DNA of 64,000 bases, from NCBI RefSeq assembly GCF_019795105.1, contig NZ_JAIMFO010000006.1, forward strand, positions 248,001 through 312,000, given 5' to 3'. The stretch comes from Collinsella ureilytica (GTDB lineage: Bacteria; Actinomycetota; Coriobacteriia; Coriobacteriales; Coriobacteriaceae). Every line of letters begins with the position of its first letter. Position 1 is the first letter of the stretch. Below are positions 55,175 to 64,000 of the stretch, piece by piece. The position numbers and the translations under genes were made by a program. A model generated the notes under the pieces. It searched no databases, was not told the origin of the DNA, and saw only the letters and a list, made by a program, of their open reading frames with translations.

Positions 55175-56869
55175 ATGGCCGACGCACACACCCAGCTTGA
55201 TCGGTGGATTGCGAACGTAAAGGATCCTGAGCTGCTGCGCGAGCTCGAGCACATGCGCGATGCGGGGGATGAAGCGGCAATCACTGACGCTTTCTATCGT
55301 GATCTTGCCTTCGGAACGGCTGGTCTGCGCGGAACGCTTGGCGCGGGCACGAATCGTATGAATATCTATACGGTTGGACGCGCGTCTCAGGGCTTTGCGA
55401 ACTACTTGGTCTCTCACTTTGAGGAGCCGAGCGTTGCTATCGCACGCGATAGCCGTAATAAAGGCGAGCTCTTTGTACAAACAACTGCCCGGATTTTAGC
55501 GGCGAACGGTATTCGCGTGCATGTCTATCCTAAGATCGAGCCCGTTCCCGCCCTTTCGTGGGCAACGCGCGAGCTTGCGTGCTCAGGTGGCATTTGCATG
55601 ACCGCTTCACATAATCCTGCTGAATACAACGGTTACAAGGTCTACGGACCAGATGGATGCCAAATTACCAGCGCTGCTGCTGAGGCCATTTCAAAGGCCA
55701 TGGAAGAGACGGATCCGTTTGGCGACATTAAAATCATGGATTTTGATGAGGCAGTTGAGCAGGGTCTTATCTCTTGGATTGACGATGCAGTGCTTGATGC
55801 CTATTACGAGGCAGTACTTGCAACGTCTGTTTCCACGCTCACGCCCGAGCAGATCGCAGATGCTCCGCTCAAGCTCGTGTATACGCCGCTCAACGGAACA
55901 GGCCTCATCCCGGTGACCTCGGTATTGGAGCGCGCCGGTATTACAGACATTACGGTTGTGCCTGAGCAGCGTGATCCCAACGGAGATTTCCCAACCTGTC
56001 CATATCCCAACCCTGAGATCCGCGAGGCTATGCAGAAAGGTATTGACCTTTGCGAGCAGGTGCATCCCGATCTCTTGCTCGCTACTGATCCAGACGCTGA
56101 CCGCGTAGGCGTGGCGGTAAAGAACAAGGATGATTATCTCATTTTGACGGGTAACGAAATTGGCGTTTTGCTGCTGGATTACCTCTGTCGTATGCGTGCC
56201 GAGCGCGGTGAGGATCTGTCACGTAAGGTAGCTGTTACTACAATTGTTTCCTCCTCCATGGTTGATGCCCTGGCTGAGGAGTACGGCTTTGAGCTGCGTC
56301 GTTGCCTGACAGGGTTCAAGTATATTGGCGACATTATTACCTCGCTTTCTGATGCGGGCGAGGAGGATCGATTCCTCTTTGGATTTGAGGAGAGCTTCGG
56401 CTACCTTGCAGGCGCTCATGTGCGCGATAAGGACGCGGTGAATGCATCGCTGCTGATTTGCCAAATGGCTCAGTACTACAAGCTGCAGGATAAGAATCTG
56501 GCAGATGCCATGCGTGAGCTGTATGAGCGCTTTGGCTTCTATCACAACCGCACCGTAGCACTTTCATATCCGGGCGCTGAGGGTGCGAGCAAGATGGATG
56601 GCATCATGAAGGCACTGCGCACAACGCCGCCAACCGAGCTGGCTGGTCGCCCAGTTGAGGCTGTGTTGGATTATATGACTGGAGTGAACGGTCTTCCTAC
56701 AGCCGATGTGGTTGAGTGCGATCTTGCGAGCGGAGACAAGGTAATCGTGCGTCCTTCTGGCACCGAGCCCAAGATCAAGCTCTACCTCTTTGCCCAGGGT
56801 GAGACAGCTGCTGAGGCCGATGCTTTGCTCGATGAGCTTGAGGCCGCAGGTCGCGAGCTGCTTTCGTAG
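55175..56869 (+). CDS. Phosphoglucomutase/phosphomannomutase (alpha-D-phosphohexomutase)
   Basis: This enzyme interconverts hexose-1- and hexose-6-phosphates, feeding wall and glycogen precursors. The active serine is in CMTASHNPAEYNGYKVY, the metal loop is LATDPDADRVGVAV, the sugar-binding loop is FGFEESFGYLAG, and the phosphate-binding loop is RPSGTEPKIKLYL. The ATG at 55175 has GGGAGG upstream and gives 564 residues, typical of the long PgcA-type mutases. The frame opening at 55079 adds a non-conserved basic stretch and is rejected. A terminator follows. Confidence 0.95.
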   Translation: MADAHTQLDRWIANVKDPELLRELEHMRDAGDEAAITDAFYRDLAFGTAGLRGTLGAGTNRMNIYTVGRASQGFANYLVSHFEEPSVAIARDSRNKGELFVQTTARILAANGIRVHVYPKIEPVPALSWATRELACSGGICMTASHNPAEYNGYKVYGPDGCQITSAAAEAISKAMEETDPFGDIKIMDFDEAVEQGLISWIDDAVLDAYYEAVLATSVSTLTPEQIADAPLKLVYTPLNGTGLIPVTSVLERAGITDITVVPEQRDPNGDFPTCPYPNPEIREAMQKGIDLCEQVHPDLLLATDPDADRVGVAVKNKDDYLILTGNEIGVLLLDYLCRMRAERGEDLSRKVAVTTIVSSSMVDALAEEYGFELRRCLTGFKYIGDIITSLSDAGEEDRFLFGFEESFGYLAGAHVRDKDAVNASLLICQMAQYYKLQDKNLADAMRELYERFGFYHNRTVALSYPGAEGASKMDGIMKALRTTPPTELAGRPVEAVLDYMTGVNGLPTADVVECDLASGDKVIVRPSGTEPKIKLYLFAQGETAAEADALLDELEAAGRELLS

Positions 56870-56987
56870 GAAGCGCGTGCGTAGTTTCACGTACGCAGCT
56901 TTTGTGCCAGCACCTGGGCGTTCACGCGGCCGTGTTCTTTGCACTGGCACACATCCATAAGCAGAGGTGCGGAGCACGGTGAGTATC

Positions 56988-57019
56988 GATGAGGTGTCCT
57001 TCGGGGCACCTCATCTTTT
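56988..57019 (+). terminator. Rho-independent terminator after phosphoglucomutase
   Basis: Twelve-base arms GATGAGGTGTCC (56988-56999) and GGGCACCTCATC (57004-57015), one G-U, with a TTCG loop and TTTT tail. Confidence 0.93.
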
Positions 57020-57086
57020 GAGCAGTGCAGGCTGAAGGGCTTGAAAGCCGGGACGATAGGCTATAGAGCTACGAGCAGCGTTTGTC

Positions 57087-58325
57087 TTATAGCGCGAACG
57101 TCGTTTGAAGACCGCTCATAGTACGACAGCGCACAATGCAGGCTGGTACTTGCGTGCAGAGGGTATCTACCTCTTCATCGGTAACATCATCTGCAAGCGA
57201 GAGGCGAAGGCTTCCTCTATTCCAACGAGGGTCATCATAGCCGAGTGCCAAGATGACATGGGATGCTTCGGTAGATCCGGTAGAGCAGGCAGATCCGGTT
57301 GCTGCAGCAATGCCTGCGCGGTCGAGCATAACCGTGAGCAGCTCTCCGTCAACATCGTGGCAAATAAAGGAAGCAAGGCCGGGGAGGCGGCGACTCCGGT
57401 ACGTATCACCGGTTGCTTGCACGCCGTCAACTGCGGTTATAGCCGCAGTGAGTTGCTCTCGCAAGGTGTGCAAACGGCTCATCTTGTGCTCAAGCGCCTC
57501 GGTGGCCTCCTCAAGAGCTGTTGCCATGCCTGCTATTCCTGCAAGATTCTCTGTTCCCGCACGCCTGCCCCGCTCCTGTTCGCCTCCAAAGATAAGTGGC
57601 GGAATAGAAAAGCCTTCCTTGAGATACAGAGCACCAATACCTTGCGGCCCGTGAAACTTATGAGCCGAAAGCGAGAGGGCATCCACGCCAAGCTGTGCTA
57701 CCGAAACTGGAATATGCCCGAGCGCTTGGACGGCGTCGGTATGAAACGGGATACCTCGCTCGTGAGTAAGAGCCGCAAGGCGTGGAATGTCCTGGATCGT
57801 TCCAATCTCGTTATTGGCCAGCATAATGCTCACCAATGCGACCCGGTTTTCAGCCTGGTCAAGGGCTGATTCAAGTGCGGTTTCTGAGACAGCTCCCATC
57901 TCGTTTACAGGCAGACGGATAATCTCCACGCCCTCTGCTGCAAGTGCATCACATGTCCTGAGAATGGCATGGTGCTCAATGGCGCTCGTAATGATGCACG
58001 GTCTGAGCGGCCAACCCGAAACGCTGTGCGCGTGCATACGATCAAGCATTCGCTGAACCGCACCACGAAGCACCCAGGTGTCAGACTCGCTTCCTCCACT
58101 GGTGAAATAGATTTCTCCTGGCCGCGCATCGAGCTGAGCAGCAATGCGACCCCTATAGTCGGTGAGCGCCTGGGCAGCTTCTCGTGAGATGCGATGAATG
58201 CCACTTGGATTCTCAAAATTTTCGGTCAAATATGGCATCATCGCCGCTCGTGCCTTCTGCGAGAGCGGAGTGGTTGCGGCATTATCGGCATAGATATAGG
58301 AAGTATCTGCCCCAGAAGAGGTCAT
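57087..58325 (-). CDS. Cysteine desulfurase (NifS/IscS family)
   Basis: This PLP enzyme takes sulfur from cysteine for Fe-S clusters or tRNA thiolation. Seen are the N-terminal YADNAATTPLS, TSGGSESDTWVLRG, the PLP-binding Asp/Gln region FHTDAVQALGHIP, the Schiff-base lysine in LSLSAHKFHGPQGIGALYL, and the sulfur-accepting cysteine in ATGSACSTGSTEASHV. The ATG at 58325 has AAAGGA six bases upstream and yields 412 residues. No scaffold gene or thiouridylase is adjacent, so the pathway served is open. It is in an apparent operon 26 bases after the small membrane-protein gene. Confidence 0.94.
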   Translation of the reverse strand: MTSSGADTSYIYADNAATTPLSQKARAAMMPYLTENFENPSGIHRISREAAQALTDYRGRIAAQLDARPGEIYFTSGGSESDTWVLRGAVQRMLDRMHAHSVSGWPLRPCIITSAIEHHAILRTCDALAAEGVEIIRLPVNEMGAVSETALESALDQAENRVALVSIMLANNEIGTIQDIPRLAALTHERGIPFHTDAVQALGHIPVSVAQLGVDALSLSAHKFHGPQGIGALYLKEGFSIPPLIFGGEQERGRRAGTENLAGIAGMATALEEATEALEHKMSRLHTLREQLTAAITAVDGVQATGDTYRSRRLPGLASFICHDVDGELLTVMLDRAGIAAATGSACSTGSTEASHVILALGYDDPRWNRGSLRLSLADDVTDEEVDTLCTQVPACIVRCRTMSGLQTTFAL

Positions 58326-58351
58326 ACTCATTCCTTTACATCGAAGGTGTT

Positions 58352-58798
58352 TTAGCGCAAGAAGAAAAACCAAAGGAGCGCGAGCAGGATAGACGCAACT
58401 ATAAGGATTGAGATAAGCAGGGTGGTGCGCCTGCGCCAGCGGTCGTGGCGGGCGGTAAAGATTGTCTTACCCGAGCTGGGAGTTTGCAAATACCGCCCGG
58501 AGTGTATGGTGCTTACCCGATGGTGATGCTCATCTGTATGCCCATACGATCGACTGTTTCGGTGCGGCTGGTGCTCAATGTATTCAGCATCTGAGCTTGC
58601 AGTTCCCATATGCCGACGATGCGGACGCTTGGCGTCTAAACTGCGGTAGCGCTCGACGGTAGCGTAGGGAATTGCAGCATCTTCAATAGGCTCTTGAGTA
58701 ATGTGGCGGTGTGCATTGTGTGCGACGGGCTGGCTTGAGCGGTGAGGCTCTAAGGGCTCACTAGCGGAGTCAGGCATCGTGTTGTCGCGATACGCCAT
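58352..58798 (-). CDS. Tail-anchored small membrane protein, His/Arg-rich
   Basis: This 148-residue protein has a hydrophilic body rich in His, Arg, Ser and Tyr (HRHITQEPIED, KRPHRRHMGTA, HTDEHHHRVS) and a single C-terminal membrane helix (TTLLISILIVASILLALLWFFFL) with one final Arg, so it is probably tail-anchored with the body in the cytoplasm. The ATG at 58798 has GAGAGAAG upstream; the longer frame to 58933 is not supported. Not recognised. It is the first gene of the unit with the cysteine desulfurase. Confidence 0.72.
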   Translation of the reverse strand: MAYRDNTMPDSASEPLEPHRSSQPVAHNAHRHITQEPIEDAAIPYATVERYRSLDAKRPHRRHMGTASSDAEYIEHQPHRNSRSYGHTDEHHHRVSTIHSGRYLQTPSSGKTIFTARHDRWRRRTTLLISILIVASILLALLWFFFLR

Positions 58799-59160
58799 AG
58801 GTGCTTCTCTCAAGAGACCCGTGATCTGGAAATTCAAGTATAGGATCGATCTTAAAGAGTTTGCGCTCAAACAGGGAATATCAGGGCGTTTCCATACCAA
58901 AGCAGCCATTGGTCGCGAGGCCTTGCAAAACATCCAGCTCGTTTACGGGTGGCTTACGTACATCGATGTCCAGCAGATATTCGAGGTTTGACTGAAAGCC
59001 ATATCATTCAATAAGAACCTTAGTCCTATCGACTTAGATTTGATGATATTATGACGCTAAAATAATCTGCGACAAAACGTATATATCTTGACTGTCAGGG
59101 CATAAGGAGATCGACCGTAGATCCGGTGCCAGAGCACCGAAATGCAGAGGAGTGATTGAT
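58799..59160. other. Divergent promoter region before the Hsp20 gene
   Basis: This 360-base spacer is AT-rich around 59000-59090. I looked for CIRCE and HAIR heat-shock operators and found no convincing copy. It should hold promoters for both flanking units. Confidence 0.5.
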
Positions 59161-59604
59161 ATGACGAGCATGATTCCGTATCGTTCCTTGTTCAGCACAC
59201 GTCCAACCTTGCGCCCTGTTATCCCAGCATCGCTGTTTGATGCGTTCGATGACATGTTGGATCTGAGTAGCGACGTTGCGACCAAGGCTTTCCCCATCGA
59301 TGTTGAGGATAAGGGCGAGTCTTATGAGGTAAAGGCCTATCTCACGGGTGTGAGCAAGGACAATATTGATGTTGAGCTCAATGAGGGTCGTCTGTCCATT
59401 TCGGTTGAGGTGGAAGGCTCAAAGGAGGAGCAGGAGAAGAACTATCTCCAGCGCGAGTTTACTGCGTACAGCGCAACGCGTGGTGTCTATCTGAAGGACG
59501 CATCAAGCGAGGGGCTGTCTGCCGGATATGTTGATGGTGTTTTGACCGTCACGATTCCCAAGATTGTGGAGAAGCAAAACGTCACTAAGATTGCGATCGA
59601 CTAA
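59161..59604 (+). CDS. Hsp20/alpha-crystallin small heat-shock protein
   Basis: This 147-residue ATP-independent chaperone holds unfolding proteins. The alpha-crystallin domain runs from about residue 40 (FPIDVEDKGESYEVKAYLTGVSKDNIDVELNEGRLSISVEVE) to the conserved GVLTVTIPK, and the C-terminal KIAID offers an IxI-type oligomerisation motif. GAGGAG stands eight bases before the ATG at 59161. Monocistronic. Confidence 0.94.
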   Translation: MTSMIPYRSLFSTRPTLRPVIPASLFDAFDDMLDLSSDVATKAFPIDVEDKGESYEVKAYLTGVSKDNIDVELNEGRLSISVEVEGSKEEQEKNYLQREFTAYSATRGVYLKDASSEGLSAGYVDGVLTVTIPKIVEKQNVTKIAID

Positions 59605-59681
59605 CGCACGCGATTCAGCGAGATGCTTGTGAGATGATGGCGAGACATTGCCTAGCTTGATCTCAGAGGTAGTCTAGAAAT

Positions 59682-59741
59682 GTAAGGGCTCGGGGCTTGG
59701 CTTCGAGCCCTTACGTATGCGTAGCCGTGTGAGGCATACGT
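59682..59741 (+). terminator. Hairpin pair downstream of Hsp20
   Basis: A perfect 11-bp stem GTAAGGGCTCG (59682-59692) / CGAGCCCTTAC (59704-59714) is followed at once by an 8-bp stem ACGTATGC (59713-59720) / GCATACGT (59734-59741). Neither has a T-run. They share two bases, so the two folds compete. Confidence 0.5.
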
Positions 59742-59787
59742 GGTCGCTCGGCGGATTCAGCGTGGCAAAGCATGGTAATCGTCTCAT

Positions 59788-59835
59788 GCCTGAGGTGCGT
59801 TTTCGTAACGGTTCCACGCCTGAGGCACGCTTTCG
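59788..59835 (+). repeat. Two-copy 18-bp direct repeat with 30-bp period
   Basis: GCCTGAGGTGCGTTTTCG (59788-59805) and GCCTGAGGCACGCTTTCG (59818-59835) differ at four positions, in the non-coding spacer between hsp20 and tilS. The remaining spacer to 59989 shows no gene. Confidence 0.55.
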
Positions 59836-59989
59836 CTCATAGCTGTTCTCCTTGAACCGCTGATCAAAAGATTGCACTTCATACACGAGAAAAACGCTCA
59901 CCTAGATCTGGGATTCTGCTCACACGCTGCATCAGCTTAAGCCGCTCAAATCGAACGGATACAATACGTATGAATGACGAGGAGGATCT

Positions 59990-61504
59990 ATGCCAACTGT
60001 GGCTCAGCATTACAAGCAGCTTCGCGAACCGTTGACAGGACCTGCTCCTGCAGCTGACGAAAAGCTGAACGCTCCGGTTCTTCTCATGGTGTCTGGAGGC
60101 GCTGATTCCACCGCGCTTGCCCTGCTTGCCTGCACATCACGGCTCGACATTGACGATGGGCGCGGCGTGGCAACCATTGCTCGGGAGCGGCTGCATGTCT
60201 TGCATATCAATCATCACTTACGGGGCGAGGCGTCAAACCGCGATGAGGGCTTTGTGCGTTCGCTCTGCGCCCGCCTCGGTCTTCCACTTTGTGTGCACCA
60301 CGCCTCGTTTCAACATATCGGATCGGAAAATCTTGAAGCTGTTGCACGCGAGGTACGCTACGCAGCTGCTCGGTCGCTGGCGAGTGACTTGTCGCAAGCA
60401 GCGGGTACTCCAATTTCTGCTGCACGAATTGTTACCGCTCACACCTCGAGCGATCGGGCAGAAACGTTTTTCTTAAATGCCATTAAGGGCTCTGGTTCTT
60501 CTGGGTTGTCAAGCATTCCGCGTCGGCGTGGAATAATCGTTCGCCCGCTGCTCGATCGCACGCATGACGAGCTTGTGTCTTACCTCAGCATGCGGGGAGA
60601 GTCGTGGTGCGAGGACGAAACCAATACCGATACCACCTACGCACGCAGCTTCATTCGCCACAAGGTGCTCCCGCAGGCTCGCGAGCTGAATGCGAGTGTT
60701 GAGCGGGCAATTGGAACGGCGTGCGACATTCTTTCCGATGAAGATCGTCTGCTTTCTCGGCTCGCAGGGCAGGCGCTCCGGTCGTGCGTGAGGCGTCGTC
60801 GACCAGGCCTGTTAGCGCTCGATGGCACTCGCCTCGCTTCGAGTGAGCTGGCTATCGCACGCCGTATTGTTCGCTTGGCCGCACGCGAAATTGATCCGGA
60901 GATTCGCCTTCATGTTCAGCATATTGAGGCAGTGCTTGTGTGTGTGGGGACGGGCTCTGGATCAACAACGCTACCAGGCGGCGTTGATGTGCGTATGGAA
61001 TTTGGAATCTTGACGCTGCGCTCCGCCGATGCACAAGAAGAGATTGCTGCTGGTTGGATTCAGGTTCCAGGCACCATGGCGCTGGCAAATGGATACGTAC
61101 TTGAGGCGGCGCTCACAAGCGTTCCTGCAGGTACTAACCCCGTTGCATACGCACGCACATATGCCAGAGATCATGCATCGTCTACGCTGGTTGAAATAGA
61201 GGCTTTGGGCTTTGATCCTCGCGCGTTAGCGGCTGGTGATACTCAGGCACGTCTTTGGGTGGACGGTCCTGAGCCCGGAGATGTGATGTGCCCGCTTGGA
61301 ATGGCTGGCAGAAAAAAGAAAATTTCTGATTTGTTGGGCTCGAAAAAAATTCCGGTGGCGGAGCGCCCGGCGGTTCCTGTGATTCGTACTGCTCCGAGCG
61401 GGGCGGTGGTTTGGGTTGCAGGGGTCATGCTAGATGATCGCTTTAAGGCAACTGTGCATACACACCTGTTTTTGAGCCTGACCGTACGTCATCCCGGTCA
61501 GTAG
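59990..61504 (+). CDS. tilS: tRNA(Ile)-lysidine synthetase
   Basis: TilS modifies C34 of the CAT-anticodon tRNA-Ile to lysidine, allowing AUA decoding. The PP-loop ATPase motif SGGADS is at residues 35-40, HINHHLRGEASNRDEGFV follows, then EAVAREVRYAA and TAHTSSDRAETFFLNAIKGSG, the substrate region, and a C-terminal domain (WVDGPEPGDVMCPLGMAGRKKKISDLLGSKKIP). Full length at 504 residues. GAGGAGG precedes the ATG. It heads the widespread tilS-hpt-ftsH cluster. Confidence 0.95.
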   Translation: MPTVAQHYKQLREPLTGPAPAADEKLNAPVLLMVSGGADSTALALLACTSRLDIDDGRGVATIARERLHVLHINHHLRGEASNRDEGFVRSLCARLGLPLCVHHASFQHIGSENLEAVAREVRYAAARSLASDLSQAAGTPISAARIVTAHTSSDRAETFFLNAIKGSGSSGLSSIPRRRGIIVRPLLDRTHDELVSYLSMRGESWCEDETNTDTTYARSFIRHKVLPQARELNASVERAIGTACDILSDEDRLLSRLAGQALRSCVRRRRPGLLALDGTRLASSELAIARRIVRLAAREIDPEIRLHVQHIEAVLVCVGTGSGSTTLPGGVDVRMEFGILTLRSADAQEEIAAGWIQVPGTMALANGYVLEAALTSVPAGTNPVAYARTYARDHASSTLVEIEALGFDPRALAAGDTQARLWVDGPEPGDVMCPLGMAGRKKKISDLLGSKKIPVAERPAVPVIRTAPSGAVVWVAGVMLDDRFKATVHTHLFLSLTVRHPGQ

Positions 61505-61697
61505 CCGCTTACGTACGCGCGTCATTCGTGAGGGATATACATACCTTCACAACATCACGAACCCTCTGGGTCTGTAGATGGAGCGCTGCTGATAAGATAA
61601 GGATTCTCTGTAGCAGGTTCATGCTTGCTACGACTCCGGGCGGCATAGAGCCGCTCGCTGCGCGTGATATGAATGAGCGAGTAGATCGGGAGACACC

Positions 61698-62246
61698 ATG
61701 GAGTCAACACACCCTGACGTTGAGCGGGTTTTGTTCTCAGAGGCGGATATTAAAGAGATTGTTGGGCGCATGGGTGCCGAGATCTCGCGGGACTACGCCG
61801 GAAAGGATCTCGTGCTCATTGCTGTGTTGCGCGGCGCAGTTGTGTTTATGGGCGATTTGATGCGCGCGATTACCTGTCCTTTGGCCATCGATTTCATGGC
61901 AGTCTCAAGCTATGGAGAAGGTGCAAAATCCTCAGGTGTTGTACGGATCGTCAAAGATCTTGATATGGATATTAAGGGTCGTGACGTGCTCATTGTTGAG
62001 GATATTCTCGACTCTGGCCTCACACTTAACTACCTCATGAAGAGCCTGTCGCATCGCAAGCCAGCCTCGCTTGAGGTGGCTGCCTTCTTGTGGAAAGACG
62101 TTGAGGGCAGAGAGACCGCCGTTGAGCCCAAGTATGTTGGCGCACATTGCCCGGATGAGTTTGTTGTTGGCTATGGCCTGGACTTTGCGGAGCGTTATCG
62201 TAACTTGCCGCAGGTGGGCGTTCTTAAGCCGGAGGTTTATTCGTAA
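61698..62246 (+). CDS. hpt: Hypoxanthine phosphoribosyltransferase
   Basis: This purine-salvage enzyme converts hypoxanthine or guanine plus PRPP to IMP or GMP. Seen are [16 protein letters not shown], the flexible-loop [15 protein letters not shown], and the PRPP-binding signature [14 protein letters not shown]. At 182 residues it has normal length. GGGAG lies just upstream of the ATG. One base separates it from ftsH. Confidence 0.96.
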   Translation: MESTHPDVERVLFSEADIKEIVGRMGAEISRDYAGKDLVLIAVLRGAVVFMGDLMRAITCPLAIDFMAVSSYGEGAKSSGVVRIVKDLDMDIKGRDVLIVEDILDSGLTLNYLMKSLSHRKPASLEVAAFLWKDVEGRETAVEPKYVGAHCPDEFVVGYGLDFAERYRNLPQVGVLKPEVYS

Positions 62247-62247
62247 G

Positions 62248-64000
62248 ATGAGCACCGATAATATGAGCGGAGATCGCAATACCGACGGGAGGCCGCAGCG
62301 CCCTCGTGTTCCCGGGTCTCAAGGATCCACTCCACGACTTCCCGGTGGACCGCGCCTGAATCTCATATATCTGGTTGTCGCCATTGCGCTCATTGTTTAT
62401 CTGGTGATGAACATGGGCTCTGTGTGGGGCGGAAACCAAAAAGTAGAAGATCTTGCAACGAGTGAGTTTGTAACGGCGGTGAAAGAAGACCGGGTGGCCT
62501 CGGCTACCTATACCGTTGCTACCAAGCGTGTTGAGGGTACGTATTGGAAGAAGCAAGATCAGGTGGGCATCAGCTCCTCGCTTGTGAAGTTCAAGTCAAC
62601 CTATGCGGGTCAAGATTCACTCGCCACGCTCATGGCCGATCATCCCAAGGCTACCTATAAAGTTGATGCAAACGATCCGAGCTTTTTATCCGACCTGCTC
62701 ATCACGGTTGTGCCCACACTTGCCCTCATTGCGCTTCTGGTCTATTTCATGCGCCAGATGGCAAGTGCGAATAGTCGTACCATGCAGTTTGGTAAAACGC
62801 GGGCAAAAACGGCCGAGGCTACACGGCCTAAGGTGAAGTTCAAAGACGTTGCCGGTATAGATGAGGCAGTGGAAGAGCTTGAAGAGGTACGCGATTTTTT
62901 GGCCGATCCGAGCCGGTATCGCAAGCTCGGTGCCCGTATTCCTCGTGGTGTGTTGCTGGTAGGCCCTCCGGGAACTGGTAAGACCTTGCTTGCGAAAGCA
63001 GTTGCTGGCGAGGCTGATGTTCCATTCTTCAGCATTTCTGGTTCAGATTTTGTTGAGATGTTTGTTGGCGTGGGTGCCTCGCGCGTGCGCGACCTCTTTA
63101 AGGAGGCAAAGGTACAAAGCCCAAGCATCATCTTTATTGATGAGATTGATGCCGTTGGCCGCCAGCGTGGCGCAGGCCTTGGCGGAGGTCACGACGAGCG
63201 AGAGCAGACCCTCAATCAGCTTCTCGTTGAGATGGATGGCTTTGATGGGAATGAGTCGGTTATCCTCATTGCTGCAACAAACCGCCCTGATATTTTAGAT
63301 CCAGCGCTGCTTCGCCCCGGTCGTTTTGACCGCCAAGTAACGGTAGATCGGCCAGACGTGCGCGGGCGTGAGCGGATTCTTTCCGTGCATGCGGCAGACA
63401 AGGTGCTGGCACCAGAGGTGAACTTTGATCGGCTTGCTCGCCTGACCGTGGGCTTTACCGGCGCTGATCTGGCAAATCTTTTGAATGAGGCAGCCCTTCT
63501 GGCAGCTCGTCGCCACCTCAAAGCCATTACGCCCGCTGAGGTAGAGGAATCGATGGAGCGCGTGATCGCCGGTCCTCAGCGCAAGAGCCGCGTGATGACG
63601 GAGAAAGAGCGCCGTGTTATTGCATATCACGAGAGCGGCCATGCCCTGGTGGGGCATCTACTTGAAAATGCGGATCCGGTGCATAAGATCAGCATTGTGA
63701 GCCGAGGCCAGGCCTTGGGTTATACCATGCAACTTCCCACTGAGGATCATTTCCTGAAGACGCGGGGCGAGATGCTCGATGAGCTTGCGGTGCTGCTTTC
63801 TGGGCGTGTAGCAGAAGAGCTCATGTGCGATGATGTGACTTCGGGTGCATCAAATGACCTTGAGCGTGCAACGAGGATCGCTCGTGAAATGGTTACACGC
63901 CTTGGTATGAGCGAGGCTTTGGGCACCCAAGTCTTTGGTGAGGCTCAGCATCAGGTATTCCTTGGCCGTGACTATGCAAACCATCAGGACTATTCTGAAG
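62248..64000 (+). CDS. ftsH: ATP-dependent zinc metalloprotease FtsH, 3' end cut off by window edge
   Basis: This membrane-anchored AAA+ protease degrades misassembled membrane proteins and regulators. A Pro/Arg-rich cytoplasmic N terminus is followed by two membrane helices ([17 protein letters not shown] and [19 protein letters not shown]) flanking a small outer domain. The AAA+ module has [28 protein letters not shown] and the [20 protein letters not shown], and the protease has zinc-binding HESGH. The frame is open at base 64000, after 584 codons, so the last part of the protease domain and the tail are missing. The start at 62248 follows GGAGG at a long spacing; an ATG five codons later is possible. 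Confidence 0.96.
   Translation, partial: MSTDNMSGDRNTDGRPQRPRVPGSQGSTPRLPGGPRLNLIYLVVAIALIVYLVMNMGSVWGGNQKVEDLATSEFVTAVKEDRVASATYTVATKRVEGTYWKKQDQVGISSSLVKFKSTYAGQDSLATLMADHPKATYKVDANDPSFLSDLLITVVPTLALIALLVYFMRQMASANSRTMQFGKTRAKTAEATRPKVKFKDVAGIDEAVEELEEVRDFLADPSRYRKLGARIPRGVLLVGPPGTGKTLLAKAVAGEADVPFFSISGSDFVEMFVGVGASRVRDLFKEAKVQSPSIIFIDEIDAVGRQRGAGLGGGHDEREQTLNQLLVEMDGFDGNESVILIAATNRPDILDPALLRPGRFDRQVTVDRPDVRGRERILSVHAADKVLAPEVNFDRLARLTVGFTGADLANLLNEAALLAARRHLKAITPAEVEESMERVIAGPQRKSRVMTEKERRVIAYHESGHALVGHLLENADPVHKISIVSRGQALGYTMQLPTEDHFLKTRGEMLDELAVLLSGRVAEELMCDDVTSGASNDLERATRIAREMVTRLGMSEALGTQVFGEAQHQVFLGRDYANHQDYSE

Noticed and set aside
58799-59160. CIRCE or HAIR heat-shock operator before hsp20
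   Set aside because: Partial matches only; no inverted repeat of the right sequence and spacing could be drawn.

Overview
The window carries a chromosomal replication origin and both flanking arms from what looks like a human-associated member of the Coriobacteriia (Actinomycetota), most like Atopobium/Lancefieldella or Olsenella. That placement is inference. It rests on moderate G+C (about half, by eye), the rpmH-rnpA-yidD-yidC-jag-rsmG-parA-parB arm facing dnaA-dnaN-recF-dciA-gyrB-gyrA, a WYL regulator pair, Gram-positive LPXTG surface proteins, and a tilS-hpt-ftsH cluster. No rRNA, CRISPR array, transposase or prophage was found. Genes cut by the window are typA (left edge, 3' end missing) and ftsH (right edge, 3' end missing).

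Layout. 1-4.8 kb (mostly minus): typA, an unknown acidic protein, a bifunctional-nuclease-domain protein, tRNA-Ile and tRNA-Ala, and an iron-dependent alcohol dehydrogenase. 4.8-16 kb (minus): gyrA, gyrB, dciA, recF, dnaN, dnaA and a GHKL-ATPase/winged-helix protein. About 16.1 kb: the main DnaA-box cluster, where transcription diverges; a second cluster lies between dnaA and dnaN, so oriC looks bipartite. 16.3-21.5 kb (plus): ribosome, RNase P and membrane-insertion genes, then parA-parB with two perfect parS sites. 21.6-28.7 kb: rlmN, ddl, an exonuclease-DinG helicase fusion, and two WYL regulators convergent with it.

28.8-46.7 kb is the accessory, surface-oriented part. It holds a membrane M28-like protein that has lost catalytic residues, a class B sortase in an operon with an LPQTG adhesin, a glutathione peroxidase, a 1609-residue wall-anchored GH20 hexosaminidase, a second glutathione peroxidase broken by one stop codon, tRNA-Gly, a polytopic membrane protein, and a small LPATG coiled-coil protein whose promoter spacer contains an 11-G tract. 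46.9-64 kb returns to housekeeping: purB, a Tat lipoprotein, a two-component system, purC, tRNA-Lys, phosphoglucomutase, cysteine desulfurase, Hsp20, and tilS-hpt-ftsH.

The most notable signals are: the G-tract between a perfect TTGACA and its -10, which looks like a phase-variable promoter for a surface protein; the GHKL/winged-helix gene inside the origin; the peroxidase duplication flanking the GH20 gene, with one copy freshly inactivated; the M28 pseudoenzyme; and a leucine in GyrA at the classical quinolone-resistance position. Start codons were chosen mainly from visible Shine-Dalgarno sequences and are stated where they differ from the longest frame.
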